Assembly: GCF_009725995.1 (NCBI RefSeq)
Contig: NZ_RCNS01000001.1
Location: forward strand, 1,443,195 to 1,507,194
From: Zobellia laminariae
GTDB taxonomy: Bacteria > Bacteroidota > Bacteroidia > Flavobacteriales > Flavobacteriaceae
Reading direction: 5' to 3'
Length of the DNA stretch: 64,000 bases
Shown here: positions 43,699 to 53,131 of the stretch, in pieces
How positions within the stretch are numbered: position 1 is the stretch's first letter
Layout: the number at the start of each line of letters is the position of its first letter
Program-made: the position numbers and the translations under genes
The notes under the pieces: generated by a model
Told to the model about the DNA's origin: nothing
What the model saw: only the letters and a program-made list of their open reading frames with translations
Databases searched by the model: none

Positions 43699-44760
43699 AT
43701 GGATTTAAGAGACGGTGTTAAAACCGCAGAAAATAAGGTGTCTTCCGAGACTAAAAAACTAAGCGAATTTGTAAAGGACAAAAGTAAATCCTTGGTGGAC
43801 CGCTTGGAGTCTTATGAAGATATTATAAATCTTGAGGTGGGAGATACGGGTTTACACCGTGCCAAAACCATGGAGCGTGAGTTTGATATTCGCCAGCTTT
43901 ATATAAAGTATGAGGGCGATAACCCTACTGGTACGCAAAAGGATCGTATTGCTTTTGCACAAATCTACGATGCACTCCGAAGGGAATTTAAAGTGGTTTC
44001 TTTGGCTACTTGTGGTAATTACGGGGTTGCAGTTGCTTTGGCAGCGAACTTGGCTGGTATTGCCTGTAGAATTTATATTCCCGAGAGTTTTCATACAGAC
44101 CGTGTTGTTGAGATGCAATTACTTGGTGCCGAGATTATTCGGATGCCCGGTAGTTATGAAGATGTCGTAAAGGAAAGTAGCGAACTCGCAAAAAATAACG
44201 ATTGGTATGATGCTAATCCTGGAGGGGCAAATACACCTTTACAGATTAGTGCATACTCCCAGATTGCAACAGAGATTTTCGAAGATTTAGGAGATGCACC
44301 TAGGTATTGCGCAGTTCCAGTTTCCAATGGTACGCTTTTCGCGGGAATTTATCGTGGGTTTGTTAGTCTGTACAAGAGAGGGAAAACCTCTAGAATACCA
44401 AAAATGATTGCAGCGTCATCCTCTAGAAAAAATCCTATTATTCAATCGTTTTTGCAAGGTCTGGATCATTGTAAAGATTTGAATCCGGATGTAATCAAAG
44501 AAACCAAGTACAATGAACCTCTAATTAACTGGCATAGTTTTGATGGAGAAGAGGCTTTGTACGCATTAAAAGAGTCTGGTGGTGAGGCATATAATATCAG
44601 TGATAAAAAGCTGAAAGACATGACAGCCTTATTAGCAAAGAAAGAAGGCTTTCGCATTTTGCCAGCATCTACTGCAGGGCTTATTGCGTTGTTAGAACTT
44701 GATGAAAAAATGAATTTTGAACCAGACCGTTTTGTAGCGGTACTGACAGCAAAGAATTAA
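43699..44760 (+). CDS. Threonine-synthase-like PLP-dependent enzyme (fold type II)
   Basis: A 353-residue pyridoxal-phosphate enzyme. The Schiff-base lysine is K81 in GDNPTGTQKDRIAF, and the phosphate-binding glycine loop appears as VPVSNGTLFAGIYRGF. The sequence TCGNYGVAVALAANLAGIACRIYIP fits the threonine synthase/ threonine dehydratase/ cysteine synthase fold. It is shorter than true threonine synthases and has no homoserine kinase or hom gene nearby, so a different beta- or gamma-elimination/replacement or racemase role is possible. It lies ten bases before the DUF1611 gene, so it probably belongs with it and the epimerase gene. Confidence 0.8.
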   Translation: MDLRDGVKTAENKVSSETKKLSEFVKDKSKSLVDRLESYEDIINLEVGDTGLHRAKTMEREFDIRQLYIKYEGDNPTGTQKDRIAFAQIYDALRREFKVVSLATCGNYGVAVALAANLAGIACRIYIPESFHTDRVVEMQLLGAEIIRMPGSYEDVVKESSELAKNNDWYDANPGGANTPLQISAYSQIATEIFEDLGDAPRYCAVPVSNGTLFAGIYRGFVSLYKRGKTSRIPKMIAASSSRKNPIIQSFLQGLDHCKDLNPDVIKETKYNEPLINWHSFDGEEALYALKESGGEAYNISDKKLKDMTALLAKKEGFRILPASTAGLIALLELDEKMNFEPDRFVAVLTAKN

Positions 44761-44770
44761 TATTAAGAGA

Positions 44771-45844
44771 ATGAAAAAATCAATTGATGGAAATGCCCTA
44801 GTCTATTGCGATGGAGCTTTCAATACACCGAATGGAAAAACTGCGCATGGCCTAGTTCGTTTTACAGAACGCTACAATGTTGTGGGTGTTATAGATGCTA
44901 ATTACGCTGGAAGAGATGCAGGTGAAGTTCTTGATGGGAAACCTAGTGGAATTCCTGTTTTTGCAACTATAGATCAAGCTGTTGAAACTTTAAAAGCTTC
45001 TGGTAACATACCTGAATCACTTGTTATTGGTTTAGCACCAGATGGTGGCCGGTTACCGCACGAAGCAAAAACTACGATTTCTAAAGCTTTGGAAATGGGT
45101 TGGAATGTTGATAGCGGACTGCACGACTTTTTAACCAATGATGCAGCATTGATGGCAATAGCTACCAAAAATAACTGTCGCATACGTGATGTACGCAAAA
45201 CACCGGATAGAGATAAACTCCATTTTTTTACGGGAGATATAGAAAAAGTAGACTGCCTTAAATTGGCTGTTCTAGGTACAGATTCTGCACTTGGCAAACG
45301 TACAACAGCATGGCTTTTGGTTCATGGTTTAAGAGACTCAGGGCAAAAAGCGGAGATGATAGGAACTGGCCAGACTGCTTGGATGCAAGGTGCAAAATAT
45401 AGTATGGTAATGGATAGTTGCATCAACGATTTTGTGTCGGGTGAAATTGAACATGCCGTTGTTAGTGCCTACAAAAACGAAAACCCCGATGTTATTGTTA
45501 TTGAAGGTCAGGGAAGTCTTATGAATCCTGCTTACCCGGGTGGTTTTGAAATATTGGCAGCGGGTAGACCGGATTATGTAATACTGCAACACGCCCCAAA
45601 ACGACTGGAGTATGATGGTTTTCCAGGTTATAAAATGCATTCTCTAGCAGAGCAGATAAATGCCATAGAAGTTATTTCTGGTAAAAAGGTAATAGCCATT
45701 ACCGTAAACCACGAAGAAATGGAAGAAGATGAGATTTTAGAGGCGTGCAAACAAATTACCCTAGAAACAAAACTCCCTGCCTTTGATGTTTTAAAGTATG
45801 GAGCAAAAGAACTAGTGGCATTATTAAAGGAAAAAATTCAATGA
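44771..45844 (+). CDS. DUF1611 family protein (DgcN-like)
   Basis: A 357-residue protein with an N-terminal Rossmann-like domain (about 1-120) and a C-terminal P-loop-type domain with VLGTDSALGKRTTAWLL (about 167-184). DUF1611 members have been described as DgcN, a D-glutamate N-acetyltransferase working with the enolase-superfamily racemase DgcA in D-glutamate catabolism of marine bacteria. Here the stop overlaps the start of an enolase-superfamily gene by four bases, the same pairing. The characterised cases come from Proteobacteria and archaea, so transfer of function to this protein is inference. Confidence 0.8.
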   Translation: MKKSIDGNALVYCDGAFNTPNGKTAHGLVRFTERYNVVGVIDANYAGRDAGEVLDGKPSGIPVFATIDQAVETLKASGNIPESLVIGLAPDGGRLPHEAKTTISKALEMGWNVDSGLHDFLTNDAALMAIATKNNCRIRDVRKTPDRDKLHFFTGDIEKVDCLKLAVLGTDSALGKRTTAWLLVHGLRDSGQKAEMIGTGQTAWMQGAKYSMVMDSCINDFVSGEIEHAVVSAYKNENPDVIVIEGQGSLMNPAYPGGFEILAAGRPDYVILQHAPKRLEYDGFPGYKMHSLAEQINAIEVISGKKVIAITVNHEEMEEDEILEACKQITLETKLPAFDVLKYGAKELVALLKEKIQ

Positions 45845-46902
45845 AAATAACAAATGTGTCTTATGAGAGGCTTGATTTAAAACTCTCAGAACCTTATACT
45901 ATCGCTTATGAAACGATAAATAATACGGTGAATTTTATACTTAAAATTGAGACAGATAGTGCCATTGTAGGATACGGTTGCGGGGCTCCCGATAAGAGTG
46001 TAACAGGAGAACATCCTAAAGAAGTAGAGGCGGCTCTAAAAGAGCTTATCATTCCCTACCTAAAAGGCAAGGACCCTTTTACCTATGCCTTTCTCTTAAT
46101 GGAGCTTAAAAAGCTTTTAGGAAGAAAATCTTCTTCCTTGGCTATGGTAGATATGGCACTTTATGATTTAATGTCCAAAAAGGCAGATGTGCCGCTTTAT
46201 AAGTTTTTAGGCGGTTACCGCCAGAGTATTGCTACAAGTATAACGATTGGTATTTTACCTTTGGATGAAACTTTGGCGCAAGCAAAATACTTTGTTCAGC
46301 AGGGTTTTTCTATCCTGAAAGTTAAAGGCGGACATAGCCTTGCGGATGACATTGAAAAAATGACGTTGTTACATGAGAAATTTCCTGAGGTTACTTTCCG
46401 TTTTGATGGAAACCAAGGGTATACGGTGGTGGATTCTGTTGCATTCGTAAAGGCAACAAGCCAAATTGGAATTGAAATTTTTGAACAGCCCACGAAACAG
46501 GAAAAGGAAGAACGCCTGGGCCAGGTTATGGATCAGATAGATATACCGTTAATGGCCGATGAAAGTTTAAAAACTCTTACTGATGTTTTCAGACTTGCCC
46601 AAAATGAACGGGTAGATATGGTGAATATTAAGCTGATGAAGGTTGGAGGCATTTTTGAGGGAATGCATATTAATTCCGTAGCAAAATCAGCTGGTATTGA
46701 AACCATGGTGGGTTGCAATGATGAATGTGCTTTAGGTATATCCGCAGGACTTCATTTTGCACTTTCAAGACCCAACATTTGTTATGCTGATTTAGATGGG
46801 CATTTAGATGTTGTAGATGACCCTTTTAAAGGTTTGTTCAGATTAGAAAAAGGCGTACTATACCCGTCAGATGCTCCAGGATTGGGGAAAATAAGTTTGT
46901 AA
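45841..46902 (+). CDS. Dipeptide epimerase / N-acyl-glutamate racemase-like enzyme (enolase superfamily)
   Basis: A 353-residue muconate-lactonising-type enzyme. The catalytic KxK is K160/K162 in ILKVKGG, the metal ligands are D189 (FDGNQ), E215 (FEQP) and the aspartate in MADES, and the second base lysine is in VNIKLMKVGG. At the end of the last strand D317-x-D319 (ADLDGHL) matches the DxD motif that binds the free amino group in L-Ala-D/L-Glu epimerases. This favours a dipeptide, while the overlap with the DUF1611 gene favours N-acetyl-D-glutamate (DgcA). Both readings concern D-glutamate, likely from peptidoglycan. It is convergent with the metalloprotease gene, four bases apart. Confidence 0.87.
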   Translation: MKITNVSYERLDLKLSEPYTIAYETINNTVNFILKIETDSAIVGYGCGAPDKSVTGEHPKEVEAALKELIIPYLKGKDPFTYAFLLMELKKLLGRKSSSLAMVDMALYDLMSKKADVPLYKFLGGYRQSIATSITIGILPLDETLAQAKYFVQQGFSILKVKGGHSLADDIEKMTLLHEKFPEVTFRFDGNQGYTVVDSVAFVKATSQIGIEIFEQPTKQEKEERLGQVMDQIDIPLMADESLKTLTDVFRLAQNERVDMVNIKLMKVGGIFEGMHINSVAKSAGIETMVGCNDECALGISAGLHFALSRPNICYADLDGHLDVVDDPFKGLFRLEKGVLYPSDAPGLGKISL

Positions 46903-46906
46903 CGGA

Positions 46907-49471
46907 CTAGTTTTCTTCACGCTCCTGAATAGAGATATCCCTTCGGAACGGAATGAATAAAGGATCAACATCTTTTGTCTCACCAACAACTGATTCTATT
47001 TCTCTTTTCAAGTAATTCAAATGAGCAATAGTTAGCCTGTCCGTCATTACGGGAATGGTTCTCTTAATTTTGCCTTGAAGATTTATAAGGTTATCCAATG
47101 CTAAAGATCGAACATCCGTATTGGACGTATAGCCTTCAGAAAGTTTCGCTAAAATACCTTCTACCATCCCTTCTGCTTCGTCGGGTTTGTAGAGGGTAAT
47201 TAGGTTAGAGACGTATGATTTCTGCAATTTTCTTCGATACGCGTTCGTTTGGTAGAAAACATTCATATCTCCCCAAACCAACTGGTTCAAATCATCCATA
47301 TAATCTTGCGGAAGATAAGGGTCTTCGTCTTCGTAACGTTCGGCAATAAATGTCATTCTACTTAATCGACTTCCTCCTAAAAGATTGAGCATAACGCTCT
47401 CCATAGTTTTGGTTACGGATTCTTTAGATTGTGGGGATTGAATGGCATTCAAAATGTCGTTTCGTAATAACCATTTAGGCTCTTTAAAAATATAATTGTT
47501 TAAAAACACCAATGCCTGTTTTTGCTTCTGTTTATCTACTGGGCGGTATACTTCACCTTCTTCCCCCATTGTTTTTGGAGTTACGTAAATACCTGCAATA
47601 TTTTTAGAAACATGAAAAATATAGTCGCTATACTGACCGACAAGGTCCTTGTAAATTTGATCTAGATTGGCATAGTCATCGCTACTTTTCTCTTGTGTCC
47701 ATTTTTTCAAGAACGGCGCAATACGTTGTAAGTTTAGAATGCCGTACATACTAGCCTGCATGGCATCATCACCTAAATCTTCGGTCTGAGACCTAGGGTC
47801 AAAATCGCGGCCTTCACCACCAAACCAAAGCCTTGGATTGGATGAAACGCTATCTACTACCATTTGACTTAAAAGGTCTTTCTCGTCCTTAATAGACAAG
47901 TCATCTGCGAATCTAGAATAGCCCCATTGAATGGCCCATTTGTCGTAATCGCCTATGCGAGGCATTAAATCTTCCGCAGGAATACTATCTTCTGGTTGCG
48001 CTACATAGTTAAAACGAGCATAGTCCATGATAGAACTTGTGTGTCCGTTCTTTTTTAGAAATTCTGCATCACGTAATTTTTCCACAGGAGTTGCAGAGCT
48101 AGCCCCCATATTGTGTCTAAGTCCTAATGTATGCCCAACTTCATGAGAGGCTACAAAACGGATGAGGTTCCCCATGAGTTCTGTATCATACTCCATTTTT
48201 CTAGCGCGTTCATCAACAGCACCGGCCTGTACCATATACCAGCTGTGCAGTAGGCTCATAAGATTGTGATACCATCCTATATGACTTTCTAATATTTCGC
48301 CACTTCTAGGGTCTACAATATTGGGTCCGTATGCGTTTTTTGAAGGTGAAGCAAAATAGCGAAGAACAGAAAAACGAGAATCTTCAAGACTCATGCTTTT
48401 ATCATTTTCTGGCCAAGGCTTACCTATGATGGCATTTTTAAATCCGGCCTGTTCAAAAGCCACTTGCCAATCGTTAATTCCTTGTATAAGAAAAGGTCTC
48501 CACTTTTTAGGAGTAGCAGGATCAATATAATAGACAATAGGATTTTTGGGTTCTACCAACTCGCCTTGCTTCCATTTTAAGGAATCTTCGGCTTTAGGTT
48601 CTAATCGCCATCTGTGAATGTACGTATTGCGATCTACCTGTTGTTGGTCATCGCCATATTCTAAATATGAGCTTGCAAAATAACCTACGCGGTCATCGTA
48701 CAACCTTTTTCTCATAGGAACCTTTGGAAGCAGAATAAAGGAATTGTTGATCTCTAAAGTAACTACTCCTGCAAGAATAGCTGCCGGAAGTTGTTTTCTT
48801 TTGTCTAATCCAGATTTAGCTTTATAGGTTTTAACAGTCTTTATTTCGGTATTTAATGGAAACGAATTTATTTCCTTTATATAGGATTTATCTTTTTCAA
48901 GGGAAGTCAATTTGTAATCGTCCTTTTTGTCGCCACTAAGCGCTAATAGAGGATTTTCACCATTTATGAAATCCGTTACATCTATTACTTGAGATTGTCT
49001 GTCATCATTGGTAGCCTTAATAGTGAAAGCTTCAAGTATAGGGGTGATGTTAGAATTATTCACCGCTTTTGAAATGGCATCGTCTTCACTTGCTGCACTT
49101 ACTAATGTAGCAATACGGAGAAAAATATTATTAGAAGGGCCTTTTTCAAAAGTTATGGTATTTTCTGATATTTTTTCTCCACCGTAGTTTCCGCCTCCAG
49201 AAGGTGTTTTAATAAATCTTGTTACCACAAGCATCTCCCGGTTAAAAAGACTATCGGGTATTTCAAAATAATACTTATCTCCTACGTTGTGGACATCAAA
49301 GAGACCTGTTTTAGATACGGCCTCGCTAGTAATTAAACGGTCGTAAGCTTTAGCGCCCGTCGCCGCTAGGCTTTCTACTTTACCTTTTTTGTTTGATTTT
49401 CGAGCCACGCCAATGGTGCTGCAAGATACAGCCAACAGTAGCAACCCTATGTATGTAAAAAGTTGTTTCAT
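46907..49471 (-). CDS. Zinc-dependent metalloprotease lipoprotein (DUF5117/DUF5118 type)
   Basis: An 854-residue exported protein with a lipoprotein signal (lipobox VSC, about residue 17). The zinc-binding motif HEVGHTLGLRHN is at about residue 440, with a downstream methionine-turn-like SSIMDYARFNYV, as in metzincins. The N-terminal regions resemble DUF5118 and DUF5117 (FNREMLVVTRFIKTP; DDRVGYFASSYLEYG), and the C-terminal part DUF4953-like. Such proteases are widespread in Bacteroidetes; the substrate is unknown. It probably sits in the periplasm or on the cell surface. Confidence 0.88.
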   Translation of the reverse strand: MKQLFTYIGLLLLAVSCSTIGVARKSNKKGKVESLAATGAKAYDRLITSEAVSKTGLFDVHNVGDKYYFEIPDSLFNREMLVVTRFIKTPSGGGNYGGEKISENTITFEKGPSNNIFLRIATLVSAASEDDAISKAVNNSNITPILEAFTIKATNDDRQSQVIDVTDFINGENPLLALSGDKKDDYKLTSLEKDKSYIKEINSFPLNTEIKTVKTYKAKSGLDKRKQLPAAILAGVVTLEINNSFILLPKVPMRKRLYDDRVGYFASSYLEYGDDQQQVDRNTYIHRWRLEPKAEDSLKWKQGELVEPKNPIVYYIDPATPKKWRPFLIQGINDWQVAFEQAGFKNAIIGKPWPENDKSMSLEDSRFSVLRYFASPSKNAYGPNIVDPRSGEILESHIGWYHNLMSLLHSWYMVQAGAVDERARKMEYDTELMGNLIRFVASHEVGHTLGLRHNMGASSATPVEKLRDAEFLKKNGHTSSIMDYARFNYVAQPEDSIPAEDLMPRIGDYDKWAIQWGYSRFADDLSIKDEKDLLSQMVVDSVSSNPRLWFGGEGRDFDPRSQTEDLGDDAMQASMYGILNLQRIAPFLKKWTQEKSSDDYANLDQIYKDLVGQYSDYIFHVSKNIAGIYVTPKTMGEEGEVYRPVDKQKQKQALVFLNNYIFKEPKWLLRNDILNAIQSPQSKESVTKTMESVMLNLLGGSRLSRMTFIAERYEDEDPYLPQDYMDDLNQLVWGDMNVFYQTNAYRRKLQKSYVSNLITLYKPDEAEGMVEGILAKLSEGYTSNTDVRSLALDNLINLQGKIKRTIPVMTDRLTIAHLNYLKREIESVVGETKDVDPLFIPFRRDISIQEREEN

Positions 49472-49801
49472 TGATATAAAAATTTACCGCTCCTGTAATT
49501 TAGAATTATAGGTTGTAGTCGGTATTTGCCCCTTAAAATGTGCCCGTGATGGGTCTTCGTATAAGTAGCGAACGTGTCAGTTCTTACTTTAGTATGGTTT
49601 TGGCTGAGTCTTATTCTCTTTTAACAGAAAATTGCATAGGCCTTAACAAGCTTGTGCCTGTAACCGTAGTTATATACGGCAATCCCCACAAAAAAGACGA
49701 GTTCAATATACAATTCTGTAAGGTGGATGTCAATTTTAAAATCGAAAAACAACAAAGCGAACAGTTTTGGTGATTGGGAGAGATGGCAATCTGTAAATTT
49801 T
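49472..49801. other. Intergenic region between metalloprotease and TauE genes
   Basis: A 330-base stretch upstream of the minus-strand metalloprotease gene and downstream of the TauE/SafE gene. A GGAG sequence about 17 bases before the protease ATG (minus strand) may be its ribosome site. A 77-codon frame on the plus strand (49540-49773) has no recognisable protein and no promoter, and I do not call it. No repeat or RNA seen. Confidence 0.5.
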
Positions 49802-50557
49802 CTATCGTATTAGAATCATTACGGCACCCAGTGCCGTCAATACCAAAATCATTTTTCGATAAAAATCTTCTTTGATGATCTTCACTAGACGTATGCCCAA
49901 GAAAACGCCTAAAATAATGCCGGGTACCAACTTCAAGTCAAACAGAAGAGTTTCAACGGTTATGGTCTCCCAAACAAAAATGTGTAAGGGTAATTTAAGT
50001 ACATTGATTATAAGGAATAACCAAGCAGCAGTACCTATAAACTCATTTTTTGGTACGCGCATGGCCAAAAAGTAAATGTTACTGAATGCGCCACCTAAAT
50101 TACCTATCATCGTAGTAATACCGGCAATAGTTCCTACTAGGCCTGCGAAAAGCCAATGCGTGGGTACGGCTTGTGATTTTCGTCTGTCCCACCAGTACAT
50201 CATGACCACACTTACTAAGATTATAATGGCCATGGCAATCTTGAAAAGACCTTCATCCAAATCGTTTCCAATAAAGACTCCACAGACAATACCCACCAAA
50301 ATCCATGGTAGAAATTTCAAAATATGTGCCCAATTGGCGTGTCTATTATAATAAATTACAGCAAAAATATCGCCTACGACAAGTAGTGGAACTACTATGC
50401 CCGTGGAAGCTTTTGCAGTAAATGCAAGAGCCATTAGAGTCACATTAACAATTGCAATTCCTTTAATGCCAGCCTTTGAGAGTCCGATAACGGTTGCGGC
50501 TGTAAATGCAAGGGCCCAAGCGGTAAGTGTAATATCAAAAGTGGTAGTTAAAAGCAC
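49802..50557 (-). CDS. TauE/SafE-family sulfite/anion exporter-like permease
   Basis: A 251-residue inner-membrane protein with about seven to eight helices, of the TauE/SafE family that moves organosulfur anions or other small anions. The N-terminal repeat WALAFTAATVIGLSKAGIKGI and the second-half GLVGTIAGITTMIGNLGGAFSNIYFLAMRVPKNEFIGTAAWLF show the internal duplication and the glycine-rich signature of the family. The gene is divergent from the sodium symporter gene. A -7 element on the minus strand at 50590-50583 supports its start. The substrate is unknown. Confidence 0.88.
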   Translation of the reverse strand: MLLTTTFDITLTAWALAFTAATVIGLSKAGIKGIAIVNVTLMALAFTAKASTGIVVPLLVVGDIFAVIYYNRHANWAHILKFLPWILVGIVCGVFIGNDLDEGLFKIAMAIIILVSVVMMYWWDRRKSQAVPTHWLFAGLVGTIAGITTMIGNLGGAFSNIYFLAMRVPKNEFIGTAAWLFLIINVLKLPLHIFVWETITVETLLFDLKLVPGIILGVFLGIRLVKIIKEDFYRKMILVLTALGAVMILIR

Positions 50558-50582
50558 AAGAATAGGTTTGGTTTATAAAGGG

Positions 50583-50590
50583 CAAAAGTA
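50583..50590 (-). promoter_or_regulatory. -7 element of the TauE/SafE gene
   Basis: On the minus strand TACTTTTG, an exact TAnnTTTG, 26 bases before the ATG at 50557. On the plus strand a TATCTTTA near 50605 could serve the divergent symporter gene. Confidence 0.45.
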
Positions 50591-50640
50591 TCCTAAAAAA
50601 ACAATATCTTTAACGATTCACCTAAAACCCTTTATTATTA

Positions 50641-52452
50641 ATGGAGTTATCTACTTTAGACTACAGTTTCATCATTGTTTTTTTCTCTATTGTTTTAGGT
50701 ATAGGGTTTTATGTTTCTAAAAAATCTGGGAAGAATTCATCTGAGTTTTTTCTTTCTGGCAGAACAATGCCTTGGTGGTTACTGGGGCTTTCAATGGTAG
50801 CTACTACGTTTTCTACGGATACACCCAATTTGGTTACGGATATTGTTAGAACAAACGGTGTATCGGGTAACTGGGTTTGGTGGGCTTTTTTAATTACGGG
50901 TCTTTTGACTGTTTTTGTATATGCTAAGCTTTGGCGTAAATCTAACGTAAATACGGATTTAGAGTTTTATGAAATGCGTTACGGAGGTGCTCCTGCAAGT
51001 TTTTTGAGAAAATTTCGCGCTATTTATTTAGGGGCGTTATTCAATATTATTACTATGGCTTCCGTAACCTTGGCAGCTATAAAGATTGGCGGTATCATGT
51101 TAGGTCTTGAGCCATGGGAAACTGTAGTTGGTGCCGGTTTAATAACAGTTACATTTAGTGCTCTTGGAGGTTTTAAGGGTGTTGTTTATACTGATTTTGT
51201 TTTGTTCTTTGTTGCTATGGCAGGTGCTATTGGAGCTGCATATTATTTGGTGAATATTCCGGAGGTAGGAGGTATACAGGCGTTGATGGCAAATGAAAAT
51301 GTTACGGACAAATTGAATATTCTTCCTGATTTTAGCAATAAGAAAGCACTGATTACTCTCTTTATAATTCCGCTGGCAGTACAATGGTGGAGTTCTTGGT
51401 ATCCAGGAGCGGAACCAGGTGGTGGAGGTTATATTGCACAAAGAATGTTGGCTGCAAAAGATGAAAACCATGCTATTGGCGCCACTTTCTTCTTTAATAT
51501 TATGCACTACGCACTTAGACCTTGGCCATGGATTTTAGTGGCTTTGGCCTCATTGGTAGTGTATCCAGATGTTGCTAGTATTCATGAAGCTTTTCCGCAT
51601 ATTGCAGAAGACAAATTAGGTCATGATTTGGCATATTCTGCTATGTTGACCAAATTACCAAGCGGGCTCTTAGGTGTAGTTCTTGCTTCTTTGATTGCTG
51701 CTTACATGAGTACCATTTCAACACAGTTAAACTGGGGGTCTTCTTATATTGTATTTGATTTTTATAAGCAGCAGGTAAATCCAAATGCTACGGAAAAGCA
51801 AATGGTAGCTGTGGGTAGAATTTCTACAGTAGTGCTTATGATTTTAAGTGCGGGACTGGCTTTGGCGCTTGAAAACGCACTTCAGATATTTGATATATTA
51901 TTGACTTTTGGAGCGGGTACTGGACTCATTTTTATATTGAGATGGTTTTGGTGGCGAATTAATGCGTGGAGTGAAATTACGGCCATGTTCGCTTCAGGAA
52001 TTATATCCATATTGTTAAAAACAACCGATTTAGGTCCTTTTCTTTTTGCTGAAACAACGGGCGTTTTTCCAGATTGGATGGAGTATCCTTTTGTAGTATT
52101 GGTTACAACTGCCATATGGTTAACGGCGACATTTATGACGCAACCAGAATCTAAAGAGACCCTTCGCTCATTTTATACGCGAATTCAACCAGGGGGTCCA
52201 GGTTGGTCAAAAGTGGTGAAGGACGCTAACGCTGATGGTGAAAAAATAACAAAAGACAATGAAAAATGGAGTGTGCCGCAAGGTATCACCGCAATGCTAC
52301 TTGGATGTGTTCTTATCTACACCATTATGTTCGCAACAGGTTATTGGATATACGGTAGAACCGAAGCTGCATTATTGCTTACGGGAGTTGCCGTAATATC
52401 TGGCTTCCTTCTTATAAGGGCATGGAATAAAATGAAAGAAAATATTCTATAG
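50641..52452 (+). CDS. Sodium:solute symporter family protein
   Basis: A 603-residue inner-membrane transporter of the SSS family with about 13-14 helices. Typical parts are KSGKNSSEFFLSGRTMPWWLLGLSMVATTFSTDTPN near the N-terminus (the SEFFLAGR-type motif), GALGGFKGVVYTDFV-like sodium-site region (about 175-190), and SGLLGVVLASLIAAYMSTISTQLNWGSSY (about 337-365), which contains the conserved sodium-binding serines. The group includes sugar and organic acid symporters. It may supply a substrate for the nearby D-glutamate or peptide genes, but this is a guess. Confidence 0.9.
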   Translation: MELSTLDYSFIIVFFSIVLGIGFYVSKKSGKNSSEFFLSGRTMPWWLLGLSMVATTFSTDTPNLVTDIVRTNGVSGNWVWWAFLITGLLTVFVYAKLWRKSNVNTDLEFYEMRYGGAPASFLRKFRAIYLGALFNIITMASVTLAAIKIGGIMLGLEPWETVVGAGLITVTFSALGGFKGVVYTDFVLFFVAMAGAIGAAYYLVNIPEVGGIQALMANENVTDKLNILPDFSNKKALITLFIIPLAVQWWSSWYPGAEPGGGGYIAQRMLAAKDENHAIGATFFFNIMHYALRPWPWILVALASLVVYPDVASIHEAFPHIAEDKLGHDLAYSAMLTKLPSGLLGVVLASLIAAYMSTISTQLNWGSSYIVFDFYKQQVNPNATEKQMVAVGRISTVVLMILSAGLALALENALQIFDILLTFGAGTGLIFILRWFWWRINAWSEITAMFASGIISILLKTTDLGPFLFAETTGVFPDWMEYPFVVLVTTAIWLTATFMTQPESKETLRSFYTRIQPGGPGWSKVVKDANADGEKITKDNEKWSVPQGITAMLLGCVLIYTIMFATGYWIYGRTEAALLLTGVAVISGFLLIRAWNKMKENIL

Positions 52453-52476
52453 TACGGTCTGCAAAGAAGAGGTTAA

Positions 52477-52893
52477 TTACTCTACATCTTCTAAAACAAT
52501 TTGTAGAACTTCATTCGCTTTTATTTCGATAATTGAAGTTGATTTAACCTCATTTTTGCTGCCATCTTCATTGTAAGTAAACGATTTGAATGAAATTTGT
52601 TCACCGTCGTTAAATGCTTCTACTTGATAAATGGTGCGAGGTCCTTGTTCCAATGATGTTAAACTGTAGGTCTTTAGACTTTGACCGTATTCTTTTTCTG
52701 CTCCAGTACCGTGTCTAAGTTTAAAAGTCACGTAGTCTGCTGAAAATCCTGTTGAATTTGCAAAGGAAATTCCTGTGTCATTAGAAATTTTTGCTTCTCC
52801 GTTTACAAGACTAACTTCTTCTTTGTCTTTTGAACAGCTTGCTGATATTACCAGAACAACACTGCAAAGTAGGTATACAATGCGCTTTTTCAT
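52477..52893 (-). CDS. Small hypothetical lipoprotein
   Basis: A 138-residue exported lipoprotein: signal peptide MKKRIVYLLCSVVLVISASC with lipidated C20, then SKDKEE. The mature part is rich in beta-strand-like alternations and charged residues, without a motif I recognise. It is convergent with the symporter gene and divergent from the DUF3857 protein gene. Function unknown. Confidence 0.75.
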   Translation of the reverse strand: MKKRIVYLLCSVVLVISASCSKDKEEVSLVNGEAKISNDTGISFANSTGFSADYVTFKLRHGTGAEKEYGQSLKTYSLTSLEQGPRTIYQVEAFNDGEQISFKSFTYNEDGSKNEVKSTSIIEIKANEVLQIVLEDVE

Positions 52894-53131
52894 AATTCTA
52901 TTTTTTTAGGAGGATTTGGGGTCTCCTGATTTGGGAAGGTGCTATTTACTAACACCTTATGAATCAACGCCTGTTACTTTGGCTTATTGTATAAATTCGT
53001 TGTGTGGTATTTAATTTCAACAAAGGGAAGTACCGGATATACTTGATTTTTAATGTGACGTGAAATAAGGCATACCATTTGGAGAAAACTTGCGTTATTA
53101 TTTATCCAAACCTTAATTAACCTACCTACGC

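Noticed and set aside
49540..49773. 77-codon plus-strand frame between the metalloprotease and TauE genes
   Set aside because: No recognisable protein, no -7 element or ribosome site before it, and composition like the flanking non-coding DNA.
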